Source: Pycnopodia helianthoides (taxonomy: Eukaryota > Echinodermata > Asteroidea > Forcipulatida > Asteriidae). Taken from it: a DNA stretch of 64,000 nucleotides. This document shows, in pieces, positions 31,035-43,195 of the stretch (within the stretch, counting starts at the first letter, position 1; every line of letters begins with the position of its first letter). The DNA lies in NCBI GenBank assembly GCA_032158295.1, contig CM063247.1, positions 20,498,875-20,562,874 on the forward strand, written 5' to 3'. Under the pieces are notes generated by a model that was given only the letters and a program-made list of their open reading frames with translations, was not told where the DNA came from and ran no database searches. A program made the position numbers and the translations under genes.

Positions 31035-31250
31035 TTGTTGCGGTACTCGCTGCTAAAATACAGAATTGGAACTGCCTTTAGCTACCGGGCTGTCTCGGAA
31101 GTGGTAAGACATCTTCTCTAGAATGAAAGAGGTTGTGGGTTCGATTCCAACTCAAGTGATATGCCTAGGTGGATTTTTTTCACAGGACTTGGGAAAGTAC
31201 TGAGTGTGCTTTACATGCGCCGGTGTATGGGTAATTGGTAAAAACCAAAT
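31035..31250 (+). mobile_element. tRNA-derived SINE, family C, copy 2
   Basis: The leader tgcggtactcgctgctaaaa, head with agtggtaagacatct and box B GTGGGTTCGATTCC match copy 1. The tail (cacaggacttgggaaagtac...gtgtatgggtaattgg) is mirrored by the inverted fragment at 30960-31020, so two tails face each other. Confidence 0.7.
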
Positions 31251-31259
31251 ACGAATATT

Positions 31260-34080
31260 TGAAAGTTTGGAATTTGGAAACATAAGGGTTTGTAAAACAT
31301 TGGTTTGGGAATAGGCATCCACAAAACTTGCATTGGAATGTTTTTATTGACTTTGAAATTTAAACTCAATTCAAAAAGTAAAAAACAACGCACAATTTTT
31401 GTTTTAATATTTTCTTAAACTGTGTCCTTGTTTTGCCTTGCAAGCCCAAAATTATTCTAGTTGAGATAAACATAATTATTTTGAAAATTACATTATTCCA
31501 AACAAAAATATTTTTAGGACGGTTGATACCAGCACACCTTTAAAGTTTTCAGATTAGTTTAAAAAAATTATTAATTTTGCTCATCATAACCATAGAAACT
31601 GTCTTCGAAAAAATCAGACACGTTCTCTTGAAGCGTTGTACGTATTCACTGTAATGAAAAAGGCAGTGCGTGTAGTTATTAATGATGCATGTAGCGTGTT
31701 ATTTTTCTGCAATGTGACTACGGCAGACAGCATGACCGCTGCTAACATCGGCAGAGTACAGACTACGCCCAGACGCCGTAACGTTGACAATAAATATCCC
31801 ATGCTTGAGTGGAATTTGGATAAGAACACTGTAACGCGCTTTGACATAATGCCATCTTTGATCAAATCAGTAGTTGCAGATTTTTAGAATTTAGACATTC
31901 ATTTGGGCAGATTTTCTCTTAACTTGGTAGAGCTGGACAAGGTCTAACAGATTAAAATTGCTGTAGTTATCAACTTTGTCAAATTCATTTCAAGGGGGGG
32001 GGGAGGTGGGAGTTTGTATTTTTGTAATTAAGGTGTGTAATTCTGGTTTTATAAGAAAATGCGTACAGGGAAAAGGTGTTTTTCTTAAATAATACTTTGC
32101 AAAATATACCTTTTTATCTTTGACCATTTTTATGATGCAGGGCCCAAATGGAAACCATTTTAAACTGATTTGGCTCTACAAGGTAAATAAGGAAACAAAT
32201 AAATGAATAAATAACTCTGAAGTGTTATTTTGGTTGTTGTGCTGTCAACAGTGCATTGTGTAATGATTTTACCCCCAAAATTAGTGTGTGGATAAGAGTA
32301 TTGTATGAGGCTTACTTGATATATTTTGATGGCTTTATTCAGCCAGTTAATCTTTTATGCACAGCTCCCGGTACAAAATCTCCACATGCGCTCATTATTA
32401 CTGACCTTGAGGCTGAGGTCAGAGGTCAGAGTTATGTGGCAGGTACCTGCAGGAGGGAGGGACTTAGTCGCCGCAGTCACACATGTGTAAAAAATGTTGT
32501 TGATGCTTTTCAGATTTCGTTTCACACTTTAATATACAGGCAGACATGGATTCGGTTTACAAGTTCACAACCTTCTCAAAATCCCCCAGGAGGTCAAATC
32601 AAAGTGTAACAGTCAATCAGTATTACAAGTGAATGAAAAACTTTACCTGTTAGAAAAACAGAAAATGTCTGAGGGCTGAAGTTGCTTTAAATCATACAAA
32701 TTTATTTCAAAGCTACCCAGTCAGTTTTCCTTGGGATTTATTTCTATTAATACAGTTCAGATCCAACGATATTGTGCATGGGGAAATTTAACAATGGTAG
32801 TCGTCTGGAAATTTAACTGTGAGTGGAAATTCTGAACACTTTAAAGGTTTGTAGTGAATATCTTTGTGATATTAAAATCGAGGAACCCTCCAAAGTGACT
32901 TGCAGACCTGAAGGTACCTATGTAGAGAAGACAATGAAGAAATGTTCAGTTTAATTAAGATGTGGGAGGAAAACTCCTAATAGGAAAATCCATGCAACCA
33001 GGGACTGGAAATCCAATCCATGTGCAAGGCTCTGGTCCAGGATTGGAACTGGGGTCCACATTCTTGGGAAAAAAGATGGTGGGTAGGTTGGCAAGACAGT
33101 ACATTTGAAGGATGTTTTTTTTAAATTTGCACACCAGGAAGTTAAGTGAAAAACAAGCAAGATAGGGATATGTCAGGATTCTTACATTTTAATGCAATCT
33201 GAATCGATAATCTTTTTTAGTAAAGTCTTTACTTCTTGTGGTGTAGTAGTGAAACATGCAGTCGGTTGGGAAACTTTTCAAATTATTGATAAATTGTTCA
33301 CAGTCGCAGGGAGTACAAGCCAAACAAGATTTGTTGGTAGGTCTATGAGACTTGAAAAAGACCAGAATCGTTAATACCTAATCACCTAAAAAAAAATGTA
33401 GATTTAATGAACCTAAACTTGAACATTTAATAATAATGTTTTTAGATTTTAAGGTTTTTAGATTTAGGTTTCTGATACCTCTTGGAAATTATAATTGTAG
33501 TAGGTATACTCTTCTAAGAACCAAAGTTGGATTTGTACCACCCCTTTAACAAAGTATTCAACTCAAAATCAAGTCAACTCCAAAACATCAGATGTTAATA
33601 TGAAGTAAGGTAGCGAAAGTCTCAATGGTCTCCAGGATTTTTTAACACAGATGTTGTCACTAAGGCAGTAAATAGATCAATATTTCTCTCATTGCTTTAT
33701 TATTGAATCTACTCCCCACTCCACATTTTTGACTCTCCCCAAAGCTTTCCTCGATGCCCTTTTCATACCGGTGGATTTGTCCCACAAAAAGAGAGAGAGA
33801 GAAAGAGAGGGTAGCGAGACAATTCATAGCAGCTGCTGCACTCGAAGTAAGCAATAATATTGCATCTGTGATTTCAGCCATGCATAAACCCTGAAAACTC
33901 CCACGAGTCGTCCGCATTGTAAAGGGTTGTTGATTTTTTCAATATTTGGATTGAGGAAATTATCAACTCAAATGAGATTCAGTGGAGGGGAGGCTTATTT
34001 TGATGAACGATGGATGTGGGAATTAGGAAGAGTTGACAGGGGTTATTATAATTCAGTGGCCGTTAAGCACCAATTTATAT
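31260..34080. other. Non-coding stretch
   Basis: No gene or element recognised. A G-run is at 31993-32005 and a (GA)n tract at 33785-33812. ORFs at 31636-31887 and 32256-32609 lack any family resemblance I can name. Confidence 0.4.
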
Positions 34081-34081
34081 T

Positions 34082-34860
34082 CTGAAATAATTTAGTGAGG
34101 TTTTGCGGAGACACCTTGTACATGAAACTTGCTCTATGAGTTGTGGTGGTTCTGGTTCTGGTTCTGAGTTCTTGTGATTCTGTGGTGATTCTGGTACTGA
34201 GTTGTGGTGGTTCTGTGGTGGTTGTGGTTCTGAGTTGTTGTGGTTCTGGTTCTGTGTTGGTTTTGGTTCTGAGTTGTGGTGGTTCTGTGGTGGTTGTGGT
34301 TCTGAGTTGTTGTGGTTCTGGTTCTGTGTGATTCTGGTACTGAGTTGTGGTGGTTCTGTGGTGGTTGTGGTTCTGAGTTGTTGTGGTTCTGGTTCTGTGT
34401 TGGTTCTGGTTCTGAGTTGTGGTGGTTCTGTGGTGGTTGTGGTTCTGAGTTGTTGTGGTTCTGGTTCTGTGTTGGTTCTGGTTCTGAGTTGTGTGGGTCT
34501 GTGGTGGTTTGAGAAGAACCCGTGGTTTAACAACTCATTTAGCATGGAGCAATAAGGGATCAGTCAGTTTGCTCTGATCTTCTTCAGGAGAAGATGTGGT
34601 CAGTTTGCTCTGATAGTCTTCTTCTGAAGTTATCAGAGCGTACTAATCGAAACGTCATGTTGTTACTCTACCAGTTCTTCTCAGAACCACCACAGCTCAT
34701 AGGGTGAGAGTTTTATGTACGTGGTTTCTCTGCAAACCTCACCAGATTGTATTCCCACCATGCAAAGTTTCAAATCCTACCCATGTACATGGCGTTACCA
34801 CAAACCTCACTAGATTGTACTCCCACTACGTAAAGTTTCAAATCCTACTTCTGTTATAAT
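34082..34860. mobile_element. Inverted pair of Penelope-type element tails
   Basis: The left piece (34082-34153, read on minus) and the right piece (34670-34750, plus) share agaaccaccacaactcatag, a degenerate tttcatgtac and cctcac blocks in the same order, so they are inverted copies. Near the right copy is ctgaagttatcagagcg followed by atcgaaacgtca, a degenerate hammerhead-like motif (34632-34672). A 68-bp unit (gtacgtgg... and gtacatgg...) is then duplicated at 34717-34852. Confidence 0.5.
34201..34487. repeat. 72-bp minisatellite, four units
   Basis: Units at 34201-34272, 34273-34343, 34344-34415 and 34416-34487 are nearly identical (one is 71 bp) and consist of ggttctg, gttgtgg and gagttgt words. 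Since 72 is a multiple of three and the array lacks stops, long Thr/Glu/Pro/Gln (minus) or Gly/Val/Cys-rich (plus) frames appear; these are not genes. The array abuts and resembles the inverted tail sequence (gagttgtggtggttctg at 34138), from which it probably grew. Confidence 0.93.
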
Positions 34861-35780
34861 CTTTTGCAGTCAGTGTAAACACAGACCCTCACGGAAGGTT
34901 TGTATAAATGTCCCACCCCCATAACAATGACTGGAGTTGCAGATCTTCAGTTTAAGAAATGCAACGAGAGCTCTTTGCACTCCTCAGAACCAATCTTCAC
35001 ACATTAGTCTAAAAAGCAAAATTAAGGCATGATTTTATAGAGTCTTACTGTTCATAATGTTCTGCTTTATGCACATACATGTAAGTTCCTCTGACAATTT
35101 ATGTGTACGGATTGCAGGATTAGATTGGTGTTTTGCTATTTTTGGTACATGATCAAAGCAAGTAAATGCCACATTGGTAGTTCACGATTTCCTGCTGTGT
35201 ATAAAATTATGGTTTTTTTTCTGCAATTATTTTAAAACCTACTTAAAATTTTAATGCATGTTATTTTCGCACAACTTGGACAAGTAAAAGTAGTGCAGAG
35301 CCTTAAGAATGAAGGTCTCGAGTTGACAGTGTTTAAAAATTTGGATATATTAGCATTTTAGAAATCGTTAGGACCGGCGGCATCTCATGCTTGTTTTTGT
35401 TTTACTGGAAAATATTACTAAAAAAGGGTTTGCATAACTCAAATATTCCGTATGTTTCTGCGACTTGCCATGTCTGCTGACAGCATTTTGCCGTTTGACA
35501 TCTTCAATCTGTCCCAGTGTGTTATGGTTTCACCATGGAGCACTGGAGAGGTGATGTAATGTAAGCCAAGACATGGAAGATGGCCCTCGGCCTGACTTCA
35601 GAGAAGACACTGGATTCGGTGTCGTCAGTTATTTGTAGCATGACATTCGCTTTTTTACTCTGCATTGAAGATGGAAAACATGTAGCTCATTCAAGTGAAC
35701 CAAAACGTCAAGTCAGATTTTAACAAACTCATCTGATTTAAATTTCACAGGTTTTTCTTTATCACCATAAAGATCAAATC
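34861..35780. other. Non-coding stretch
   Basis: No gene or named element recognised. Confidence 0.4.
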
Positions 35781-35783
35781 ATC

Positions 35784-35990
35784 TAAGCCCAATTTCATAG
35801 AGCTGCTTAAGCTGCTAAAAAGTAGCCAAGCACAACAAAATTATCCTTACTAGAATAAGGTTGCCAGCCAAACTGCAATGTCACATGTACAATTTGTGAC
35901 TGGTATCCTGCTGATTTCTGCTGAGCAGAAAATTGTTAAGCAATATTTTCTGCTTAAGCCATGTAAGCAGCTCTATGCAATTGGGCCCAG
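35784..35990. mobile_element. Palindromic MITE (gggcccaattt family), diverged copy
   Basis: The ends are aagcccaatttcatagagct and agctctatgcaattgggccc, inverted. The middle holds ggttgccagccaaactgca, as in the 41582 copy. Confidence 0.7.
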
Positions 35991-37091
35991 TTCATTATCA
36001 TCTGAATTAAAGCAGAATCTGAAACCGTGTCTGAAATTAAACTGCTTTGGCTACGGCTATGTCCATTGGCTATAGTGGCAATGTTGAAGAGAAGCCTTTT
36101 AAGCGATCTAGCCATAGCCGCAGTCAAAGGCATTAATTCGGACTCAGACTTAGAATTTACAATCAAGTTGTATGGAGATTATTTAGTTTCCCAGGTTGGT
36201 TATATAATTCAATTTCTCCCACTCTTAAAAAAAGAAGATTTGAATAAAAGTTGGTTCTCTTCTAACATCTCAATTCCTTACCTTGTAATGCATGAGACAA
36301 GAAACACAATGCAAAGTGTTCCCTTTATTGTGTTTCTTGTCATGAAGTAGTGAGACAATATTGGTTGGTAATACATTGCCTCAGTGCAAATCCCAGCAGC
36401 CCTTACAGCATTGCAATACAGCTGTTCAATCCAGCCTGGGGCAACTTGTATCCTACGTAATTGAACCAATCAGAATGACAAAGTTTGTTTTCACCTATCT
36501 CCAGCAAGGGCTGTACACTGTACTTGCACTTTTTTAACACTGCAGATTTTAATAATTTTCCTAAACACTATTTTTGTTTCCATTATTATTTATTTGTTTG
36601 TATTTTGTTGTTGTTGACATATTATATACAATTTAGCAACAGTAATTAAAACGGTGATTGTGTTAATATCAATATCGCCTGGAAAGCGGTCTTTAGAGTG
36701 GGGGCTAAAACTATTGATGATTATGAATTACTGAAGTTTAAAATCATACCGTTGTGTTTCTTGTCACTACCGTGACGAATGACTGCATATAAAACCATGG
36801 AGCATGATAGAACCAAGGCCAATTGTCAAAAGTCTTCTGTTGCAGCTGCTAATCATACATGAACTGATTATGCGTCTGTCAATTACACACTAATTGCTGC
36901 ATGAACTGGTCTTACCTGGTTAAACACTGCGTTGCATCAACCCCTTGTTATAGACTGTGCATGTCTCGCTTCCCGTATTCAAACTTCAGGGACCAAATTG
37001 GTTCGAACCATATTGAGTTTTAGGTGTGCGCAATTCTGTTTCTTCAGATACTTTAGTTTAACATAGGTTATGGCTAAAAAAATTATATCAT

Positions 37092-37254
37092 ATAGATGGA
37101 TTGCAATATGCGTCATTGACCACCATCTTCGATGTAAAACGATGGAAAAGTGAAGGCGTGTACGCGCTACGCACAACTCTCAGCCAATGATAGCTCTTCA
37201 CGCGTGCACAATTCATTAAAGATGGTGGTCAAGACGCGTATTGCAATCCATCTA
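37092..37254. mobile_element. Foldback MITE with atagatggattgcaat ends, copy 1
   Basis: Inverted ends atagatggattgcaatat and tattgcaatccatctat continue into gcgtcattgaccaccatct and agatggtggtca. The interior has agccaatgatagctcttca. A near-identical copy is at 50803-50961, and a diverged one lies near 43295-43465. Confidence 0.85.
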
Positions 37255-37259
37255 TTGAT

Positions 37260-39430
37260 GGGAAAGTACAACTTAGCAATGAAATATAAGACAGAAAGTA
37301 AAATAGATTTAACAAATCAACAAAATTTAATGAATTTTTATCCCACTTGCGTTCAAACTATTATCAAACTTATGTAATGGTCCCACAAATTGGCTAATGG
37401 GGTTTCCAAAAAATAGGCGTCCTCGTCCCAAGTTTGAATTTTGTTTTAATGTTAATTTTAACTAATGATTTGTATTAGGTAAAAATTGAAATTGTATTTA
37501 TAATAAATTGCTACGGGTAGTATTACTTCCAAGAATTTTTAAAGGGAAAACAGCTACATTAAGGTTGATGGCATTCACAGGAAAACTACTGTCTGTCTCT
37601 ATGTACTTTTATGTAGCTTCACCTAATGTATGGGCGTGTTTGACGCCAAGCTTTTCCCCGAAGCAGCCACACCCCAAAAGAAGTTTTGTACACTAGAACT
37701 GTAGAACTAATCTCAGCGCAAAAAAATGAAACGTCAACAATTTATGTTACTGTTAAGTACTTGTACTTTACTAAGAGTTATTCAAGAGCAACATACTTTT
37801 TCAACAAAAGGGATTTTTTTTCGGATTTGTTATTATCGGCAGACCAAGCAGAGATGAATTTATGGAAGAAAGCAATTACGTCCCAGACGGAATGTCAAGT
37901 TGCTAATTCACCAACACCTCCATGCCACCTGGCATCTAGCCACGCCATCCTAGTTTTTCTGCCCTTCTATTGAGATACTTTGGTAATACACATATTGCAT
38001 TATTGACAATCTCTATGTGGATCATTCTGTATTTCAAAAAGCCTATGGTTATTTATGAGACTCTCTGCACCTGTCTGTATACAGAGTCCACCCAATAAAT
38101 CAACAGAAGGCTCTCCTCATATTTCTTATGAAAAAATTAAGTCATTTCTTAGTTGCTTGGAGGAGGTTGAGTCTTGAATTGAAGAGAACAACCATTTGTT
38201 TTAATTAGGTACATGTATTTTAGGGCTTGAAATTAACACTGGACTGCAGGCTCGATGCCAGTGAGTTTACCGTTGGGCCAGTCAACTCACAACCGGACAA
38301 GCCTGGTAGTTTATAGTATATGATTATTAAAAACAACATTCAAAAATTTGAGGTACAACGACCGAATTGCATTTTAGATTTACAATTTTAAAAATATTAA
38401 AAGTACACAGAAAAGGTTCAAGCAAAATTTGAAGGAACAAAGGAAGATAAAGATTTTAATCAAATTTGTATCACAAAAGGTGAAAGGTTGGCATCAACAT
38501 TGGACTTTGGTCTTCAATTGAATAATAATAGGCTACCTCAATGTGGTAGTGTCTTTGTGAAAAAATGTTGACTATGGAGAATCAAAGTATGTACTATTAT
38601 TCTCTTAGATATTCTCTACTGTATGTTCAACTCAGTTTGATTCTGGTCTTGTAAGTTAAGTTCTGGTCAAGTACAAATTTTGAGCTGCAAGCCCTGCAGT
38701 CTTGCGGATTTCCCCCCCCAAATTCGTGCCCTGTTTTTGGTTATTTTAAATATTTTGACATCGAAAACTTCAAAAGTACAACAACACATCAAGTAAGCAT
38801 TTTCATCAGTGACTTTACTCTTTTTTCCCCTTTTTGAGTGCCACATACAATCATTGTTTAACGTTTTTATCTGCAAGCCAGTTGCCGCTTTATTTAGAGA
38901 AACAGAGTTGCACATCTGCAGATAAAACATTTCTAAATTTCTTTAATCACCCAAACCAAATATGCAATTTGGCAAGCAGGTGTTGGGTATTAAAATCGTA
39001 TTATGAGGTTCGGTTGAGTGTTGTAATATTTACAGGTGGAGAGGGGTTCATGTGGTAATTCTAATGCTTTCTGGGTGTTTGTCCCAGTTCTCGTATACTT
39101 GAACTGTAAATTGAATTTCACAGGTTCGTGTCAATTGTAATCTTTAACCCTAGGTGGACTGTTTTGTGTTCAGTTAGACTGACACAGAAAAGTTGCCAAT
39201 ATTAGCAGAGTAGTAATTGTATCCTAGGGGTTGAGTTTAATGGGTTTGTTACAATCCGAGACGCCAACTTGAGCTGTGAATTGGGTTACCAACTAACTGG
39301 TTGTCTGCTTTTGTTTACATGTGCAGGGCCCAGTATGCTGACTGGACCACTAGTCAGAATCTAGTACTTCTAAGCAATGAGCCAGTAATATCACAGGGTC
39401 TTTTCCACACACATACTCGCAGGCCTGATA
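37260..39430. other. Non-coding stretch
   Basis: No recognised gene or element. ORFs up to 95 codons show no known motif. Confidence 0.4.
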
Positions 39431-39456
39431 CTTCATGGAGGCACCAGTCTTTATGC

Positions 39457-39738
39457 CCCTGGTCATTGCCTTGGTGTCCCTTGAAATGTTCCAGTAGAAG
39501 TTTGAAATTCCCTCATGGAGGTGCCCTTTAATATTAAGGACAAAATGCCAAGCCCATTACAAGAATAAATTGTCAGGCTTGCACTTTTTAGACTGGTCCC
39601 TGGTCATTGCCTTGGTGTCCCTTGAAATGTTCCAGTAGAAGTTTGAAATTCCCTCATGGAGGTGCCCTTTAATATTAAGGACAAAATGCCAAGCCCATTA
39701 CAAGAATAAATTGTCAGGCTTGCACTTTTTAGACTCAC
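39457..39738. repeat. Exact 141-bp tandem duplication
   Basis: Two direct units, 39457-39597 and 39598-39738, appear identical over 138 bases (ccctggtcattgccttggtg through cactttttagact). The unit belongs to the dispersed ggtcattgccttggtg family. Confidence 0.95.
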
Positions 39739-39875
39739 TAATAATAATAGTAATAATATAGCGCACATATCCACCAATAAGGTTCTTGAGGCGAGCAGAC
39801 TGCTTGTAACGTTGAGACCACACTTCTCCCAAAAGAATTTTTGTTATAAATGGTTTTACCCGTAACCTTACTACT

Positions 39876-40081
39876 ACAATCCCGGCCATATCTCGTTGGG
39901 CCCCCCTGCCCCCTTTCAATGTTGAATCACATTGTTGCACGGTCTTCTGCGTTCCAGTCAACATTGAGCGGAGGGGGGGGGGGAGGGGCGGGGGACGGGG
40001 AGAGAATGTTTATTGTGAGACAGGGAATGGTTATTGTAACGTTATAGGAACGGGTGGCCCAAGCATTTTGGCCGGGATTGT
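39876..40081. mobile_element. MITE with acaatcccggcca ends, copy 1
   Basis: Inverted ends acaatcccggcca and tggccgggattgt enclose about 180 bases with an internal G-run. Copy 2 (41224-41413) matches through cacattgttgcacggtcttc and gttattgtaacgttatagga. The right end lies 15 bases before a candidate splice acceptor. Confidence 0.8.
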
Positions 40082-40096
40082 CTTAAATTCTTTCAG

Positions 40097-40325
40097 TGTG
40101 GTTCAGCGGATTTGTAAACGTGAAGGGCAAGTTCATCGGTGTCACCGTGACCGAGGTGGGCGAAAAAGACTTCTTTCTAAGTGCCAGGAGCGTCTGAGGT
40201 GTTACAATGACGATTCCTGGCATGGGCCGCCTTGCGCCTGCGCCAAAAATACATGTCCAGATTTTCTTGTTGCGTGCATGTCTGACGGTTCACCACACGA
40301 TTCACCATGGCATGTTTGCTTGTAA
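40097..40325 (+). CDS. Candidate terminal exon of an unrecognised Cys-rich protein
   Basis: It follows a good acceptor (aaattctttcag). The first part reads WFSGFVNVKGKFIGVTVTEV and onward to FFLSARSV with coding-like, GC-rich third positions. It then moves to the frame one base earlier, which reads RCYNDDSWHGPPCACAKNTC... and ends at TAA 40323-40325. The second half has seven Cys in about 45 residues, suggesting a secreted disulfide-rich domain. In the first frame alone a TGA occurs at 40195-40197. No upstream exon was found, and the family is not recognised. It could be chance. Confidence 0.3.
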
Positions 40326-40946
40326 CTTACGTGAAAAAGGTTTTTGTTCAACACGAAAAGGGCATTAGAGTCCACAAACAACACATAACCTGTTCATATT
40401 CTTTTGGACCACCTCATTCGGTTATTTGGCAGAAAATCAAACGGTTAACCCTCAAAACCAAAATAGAACAGAAATTTAGGGAATCTCTTTATTTACTCTA
40501 CTACGGTGAACCGTGTAGACTTGGTTCCAAGCCTGCGATCGTGGCTTTTAGTCTACTTGATAGCCAATACATTATTGGGCCAAATAGCGCACATTGTTAG
40601 ATTGGCCCGTGATAGCTTATCTGTGGGGGCGTTTCTCGTGCCTGATACAGAGGAATAACCGCGATCTCAGACTTGAAATCAAGTCTATGAATCGTAAGCA
40701 TCACTGTGTGACTCACATGGTGTAATGGTTAAGAGATACGCTTAACAAGCCAAATTTTCTGAACCTAAATGGAGTTCAGGATAGACAAAATGCTCGTGTT
40801 TTTTTTTCTCTTATTTTTATCACCTTCCTCGACATACAATGAACGTTCATTGCTTATAACCATTCTTTCATTTTTCAATCCCATTGTTTCTATTCTCTTA
40901 TTACTTTTTTTGTATTAATGCTCACAGTCATTTACTGTCAAAGCAC

Positions 40947-41165
40947 AATCATAGTCAGGCCCCCCCCCCTCCCCGACAAAAACATCCTCACTGCTTCGAA
41001 TTGTGTATTAACGCCGTTTTCAGCAATACATGAACATTGGCTGCCTCTGAACATTCTTAGTCAGCCTCCCCCCTCCCCCACAAAAACATCCTTGCTGATT
41101 TGAATTTTGTTTTAACGCCCTACTCAGCGGTGAATGGCAATCACTGTCTTTGGACATTCATAGTC
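40947..41165. repeat. Tandem duplication, about 105-bp unit
   Basis: Two units share tagtcag, a C-run, cccgacaaaaacatcct and a closing tctgaacattc / tttggacattc. They are diverged by substitutions, so older than the 141-bp duplication. Confidence 0.6.
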
Positions 41166-41223
41166 ATTTTAAAGCCTTATTTTGTAATGTTTAACCAAAA
41201 AATTCACGCTTAAAAAATTTCAG

Positions 41224-41413
41224 ACAATCCCGGCCATATCTCGTTGGGCCCGGTGGCCCCTTTCAATGTTGAATCACATTGTTGCACGGTCTTCTGCGTT
41301 CCAGTCAACATTGAGCGGGGGGGGGGGGGGGGGAGAATGTTTATTGTGAGACAGGGAATGGTTATTGTAACGTTATAGGAGCGAGTGGCCCAAGCATTTT
41401 TGGCCGGGATTGT
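41224..41413. mobile_element. MITE with acaatcccggcca ends, copy 2
   Basis: Same ends and interior as copy 1 and in the same orientation, 1.14 kb downstream of it. It contains an uninterrupted G-run of about 19 at 41317-41335. Confidence 0.8.
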
Positions 41414-41581
41414 AGGCCTAAAGTTTTTCTTATGTAAACCAAGGCATTTGGACATCTTGAGTAGCTTTTCAAATCCAAACTTCCAAACCTCAAAAAGTTC
41501 AGCAAGTATTAAAAGAGTAAGAAAGTATTTGCTCTTGTAAAAGTACTTAATTTCTAGTTAGATTGGTGAGCTACGAGGTCT

Positions 41582-41725
41582 GGGCCCAATATAGAAAAAA
41601 GGATTTAAGCGTGTAACAATTATACTTACCAGAATAAGGCTACCAGCCAAAATACCATGCAACACGTACAGTCTGTGACTGGCTTCCTGCTTATATTTCT
41701 GGCCAAGCTTTTTGTAAAGCAGCCT
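41582..41725. mobile_element. Palindromic MITE (gggcccaattt family), one-sided remnant
   Basis: It begins gggcccaatatag and contains taccagccaaaataccatgc and gtgactggcttcctgct as in the 35784 copy. The right terminal arm is lost. Confidence 0.55.
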
Positions 41726-41814
41726 CTAGATGAGCCTCTAGATGGCCTGGTGCTTTTGTGCCATACACACACACACATTCATTCAAAAATGAGTCATGTG
41801 ACATAGCAGCTGCA

Positions 41815-42010
41815 GCCGGGTTGGCGTAGTGGTATCTTTCCTCGCCTTAAACCTCTACATGTAGGACCGCAGTTCGATTTCCCGCGGGGGGGGGGGGGGG
41901 GGAGGGGGCACTATGTGGATTGGGTTTTCAGTCCCTGCCTGATTGCGTGGGTTTTCTCTGGAACATTTCTCTTGGGTTTTCCTCCCACATCTAAACCTGA
42001 AGTTTCCTGA
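41815..42010 (+). mobile_element. tRNA-derived SINE, family D, copy 2
   Basis: The head GGGTTGGCGTAGTGGTATCT and box B GCAGTTCGATTTCCCGC are followed by a G-run (41885-41902) and a body with gggttttcctcccacat. The body is shared in part with 23708-24055. Confidence 0.7.
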
Positions 42011-42954
42011 TTTGAAAAAATTGCATTTTATATGAAATTTGAATGTCATATTTTTGTTCTTGCATTTCATGTATTTTCAGCTTCCACCGAAGAAAGCAGG
42101 CGGATCCACAGAAGACGCACTCCTCATCTACGCATACAAAGGTCAGGAGAACAACAATGAAACAACAGGCAATGCTGCGGACCAGTAGATGGAGCAACAC
42201 TAGTAGTAATTAGAGCAGCTATGATGAGCCACTACAGTCGTTTAACCTTTGGTCGTCAACATTTTGTGAACATCCATCTTATATCATTGTTTGAGCATGT
42301 TTAGACAATACATGTAGCTTAGTTCATATAGAAAGGTACAGTGTGAAGTTTGGTCTCAAGAAACTCAATTGCAATACAAGGTTCTTGGTGTTTTTTCCCC
42401 TTCATTGGTTGATGAGAAACCACCATATTTATCACTTAAAAGCTTTTGTTCTTGTGGCCATTGTAAGGTCATTTTCTTCACGAAGATCATCAGAATGGGA
42501 CATTTTTTAAATGGCACCAAAGCCAACATCAGGGCAGCAGAAGAAATGCCCTTTTTTACCTTTCGGTACTTCTAACCCTCTTTTCAACACTTCACCTCAT
42601 GAGGCTTTCCATGATCTGCAGAGATAACCCCTACTATGGATACGGTGAAATCATGAGTTGCATTGAAAACAAAAACAAGCCAACAAAACATGGCTATGCA
42701 AAGTGCACCTCTTTACTAAATGGAACTTCTCTTTTTCAATGTTTACAACTTGTGCAGTATAGAGTACAGAATGCTGAGATGTTTTGGAGTAGAACCACAA
42801 AATGCTTCTGAAGAATAGTGCGGTGCTCATAAAAGAAGGAGTTATTGATGAATTCTTGTTTCGATCAGTAACTTCTAAATAATAATTACTTTGGTTTTAC
42901 ACTTTAATTGATGTTAGATATGCAATATGTTATTGCTTTCCACGTTCTGTGGGG

Positions 42955-43195
42955 AAGAAAATCTTGGGGCTACTCGGGTAGGATTCGAACCCACGGCACC
43001 CACATTCTAAAGCAAATGTCTTAACTGGTAGTCTGCCAAGTGTGCCCGGTGACAATAGGCCAGTTCGAATCCTGTAATGAGCAGTTGGGAGTCATGGCTG
43101 TAAAGTCATCTGTATTAGCCTGTGTTTTTTTTTCCTGGAAGACTTGGATATCAATGAGTATACAGCGCTTATTTCACATTGGCGTTAGGGTATAA
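42955..43195. mobile_element. SINE fragments, head-to-head
   Basis: A minus-strand box B (aggattcgaacccacgg) with a tRNA-like run to 43035 is followed on plus by ccagttcgaatcctgta. Two opposed tRNA-like pieces are the likeliest reading, but boundaries are unclear. Confidence 0.4.

Noticed and set aside
31614..31887. Overlapping 83-codon frames on both strands
   Set aside because: Neither has a recognisable motif or splice context; likely chance in a slightly GC-richer patch.
34075..34555. Long Thr/Glu/Pro/Gln (minus) and Gly/Val/Cys-rich (plus) proteins
   Set aside because: Produced by the stop-free 72-bp minisatellite; all frames are open there.
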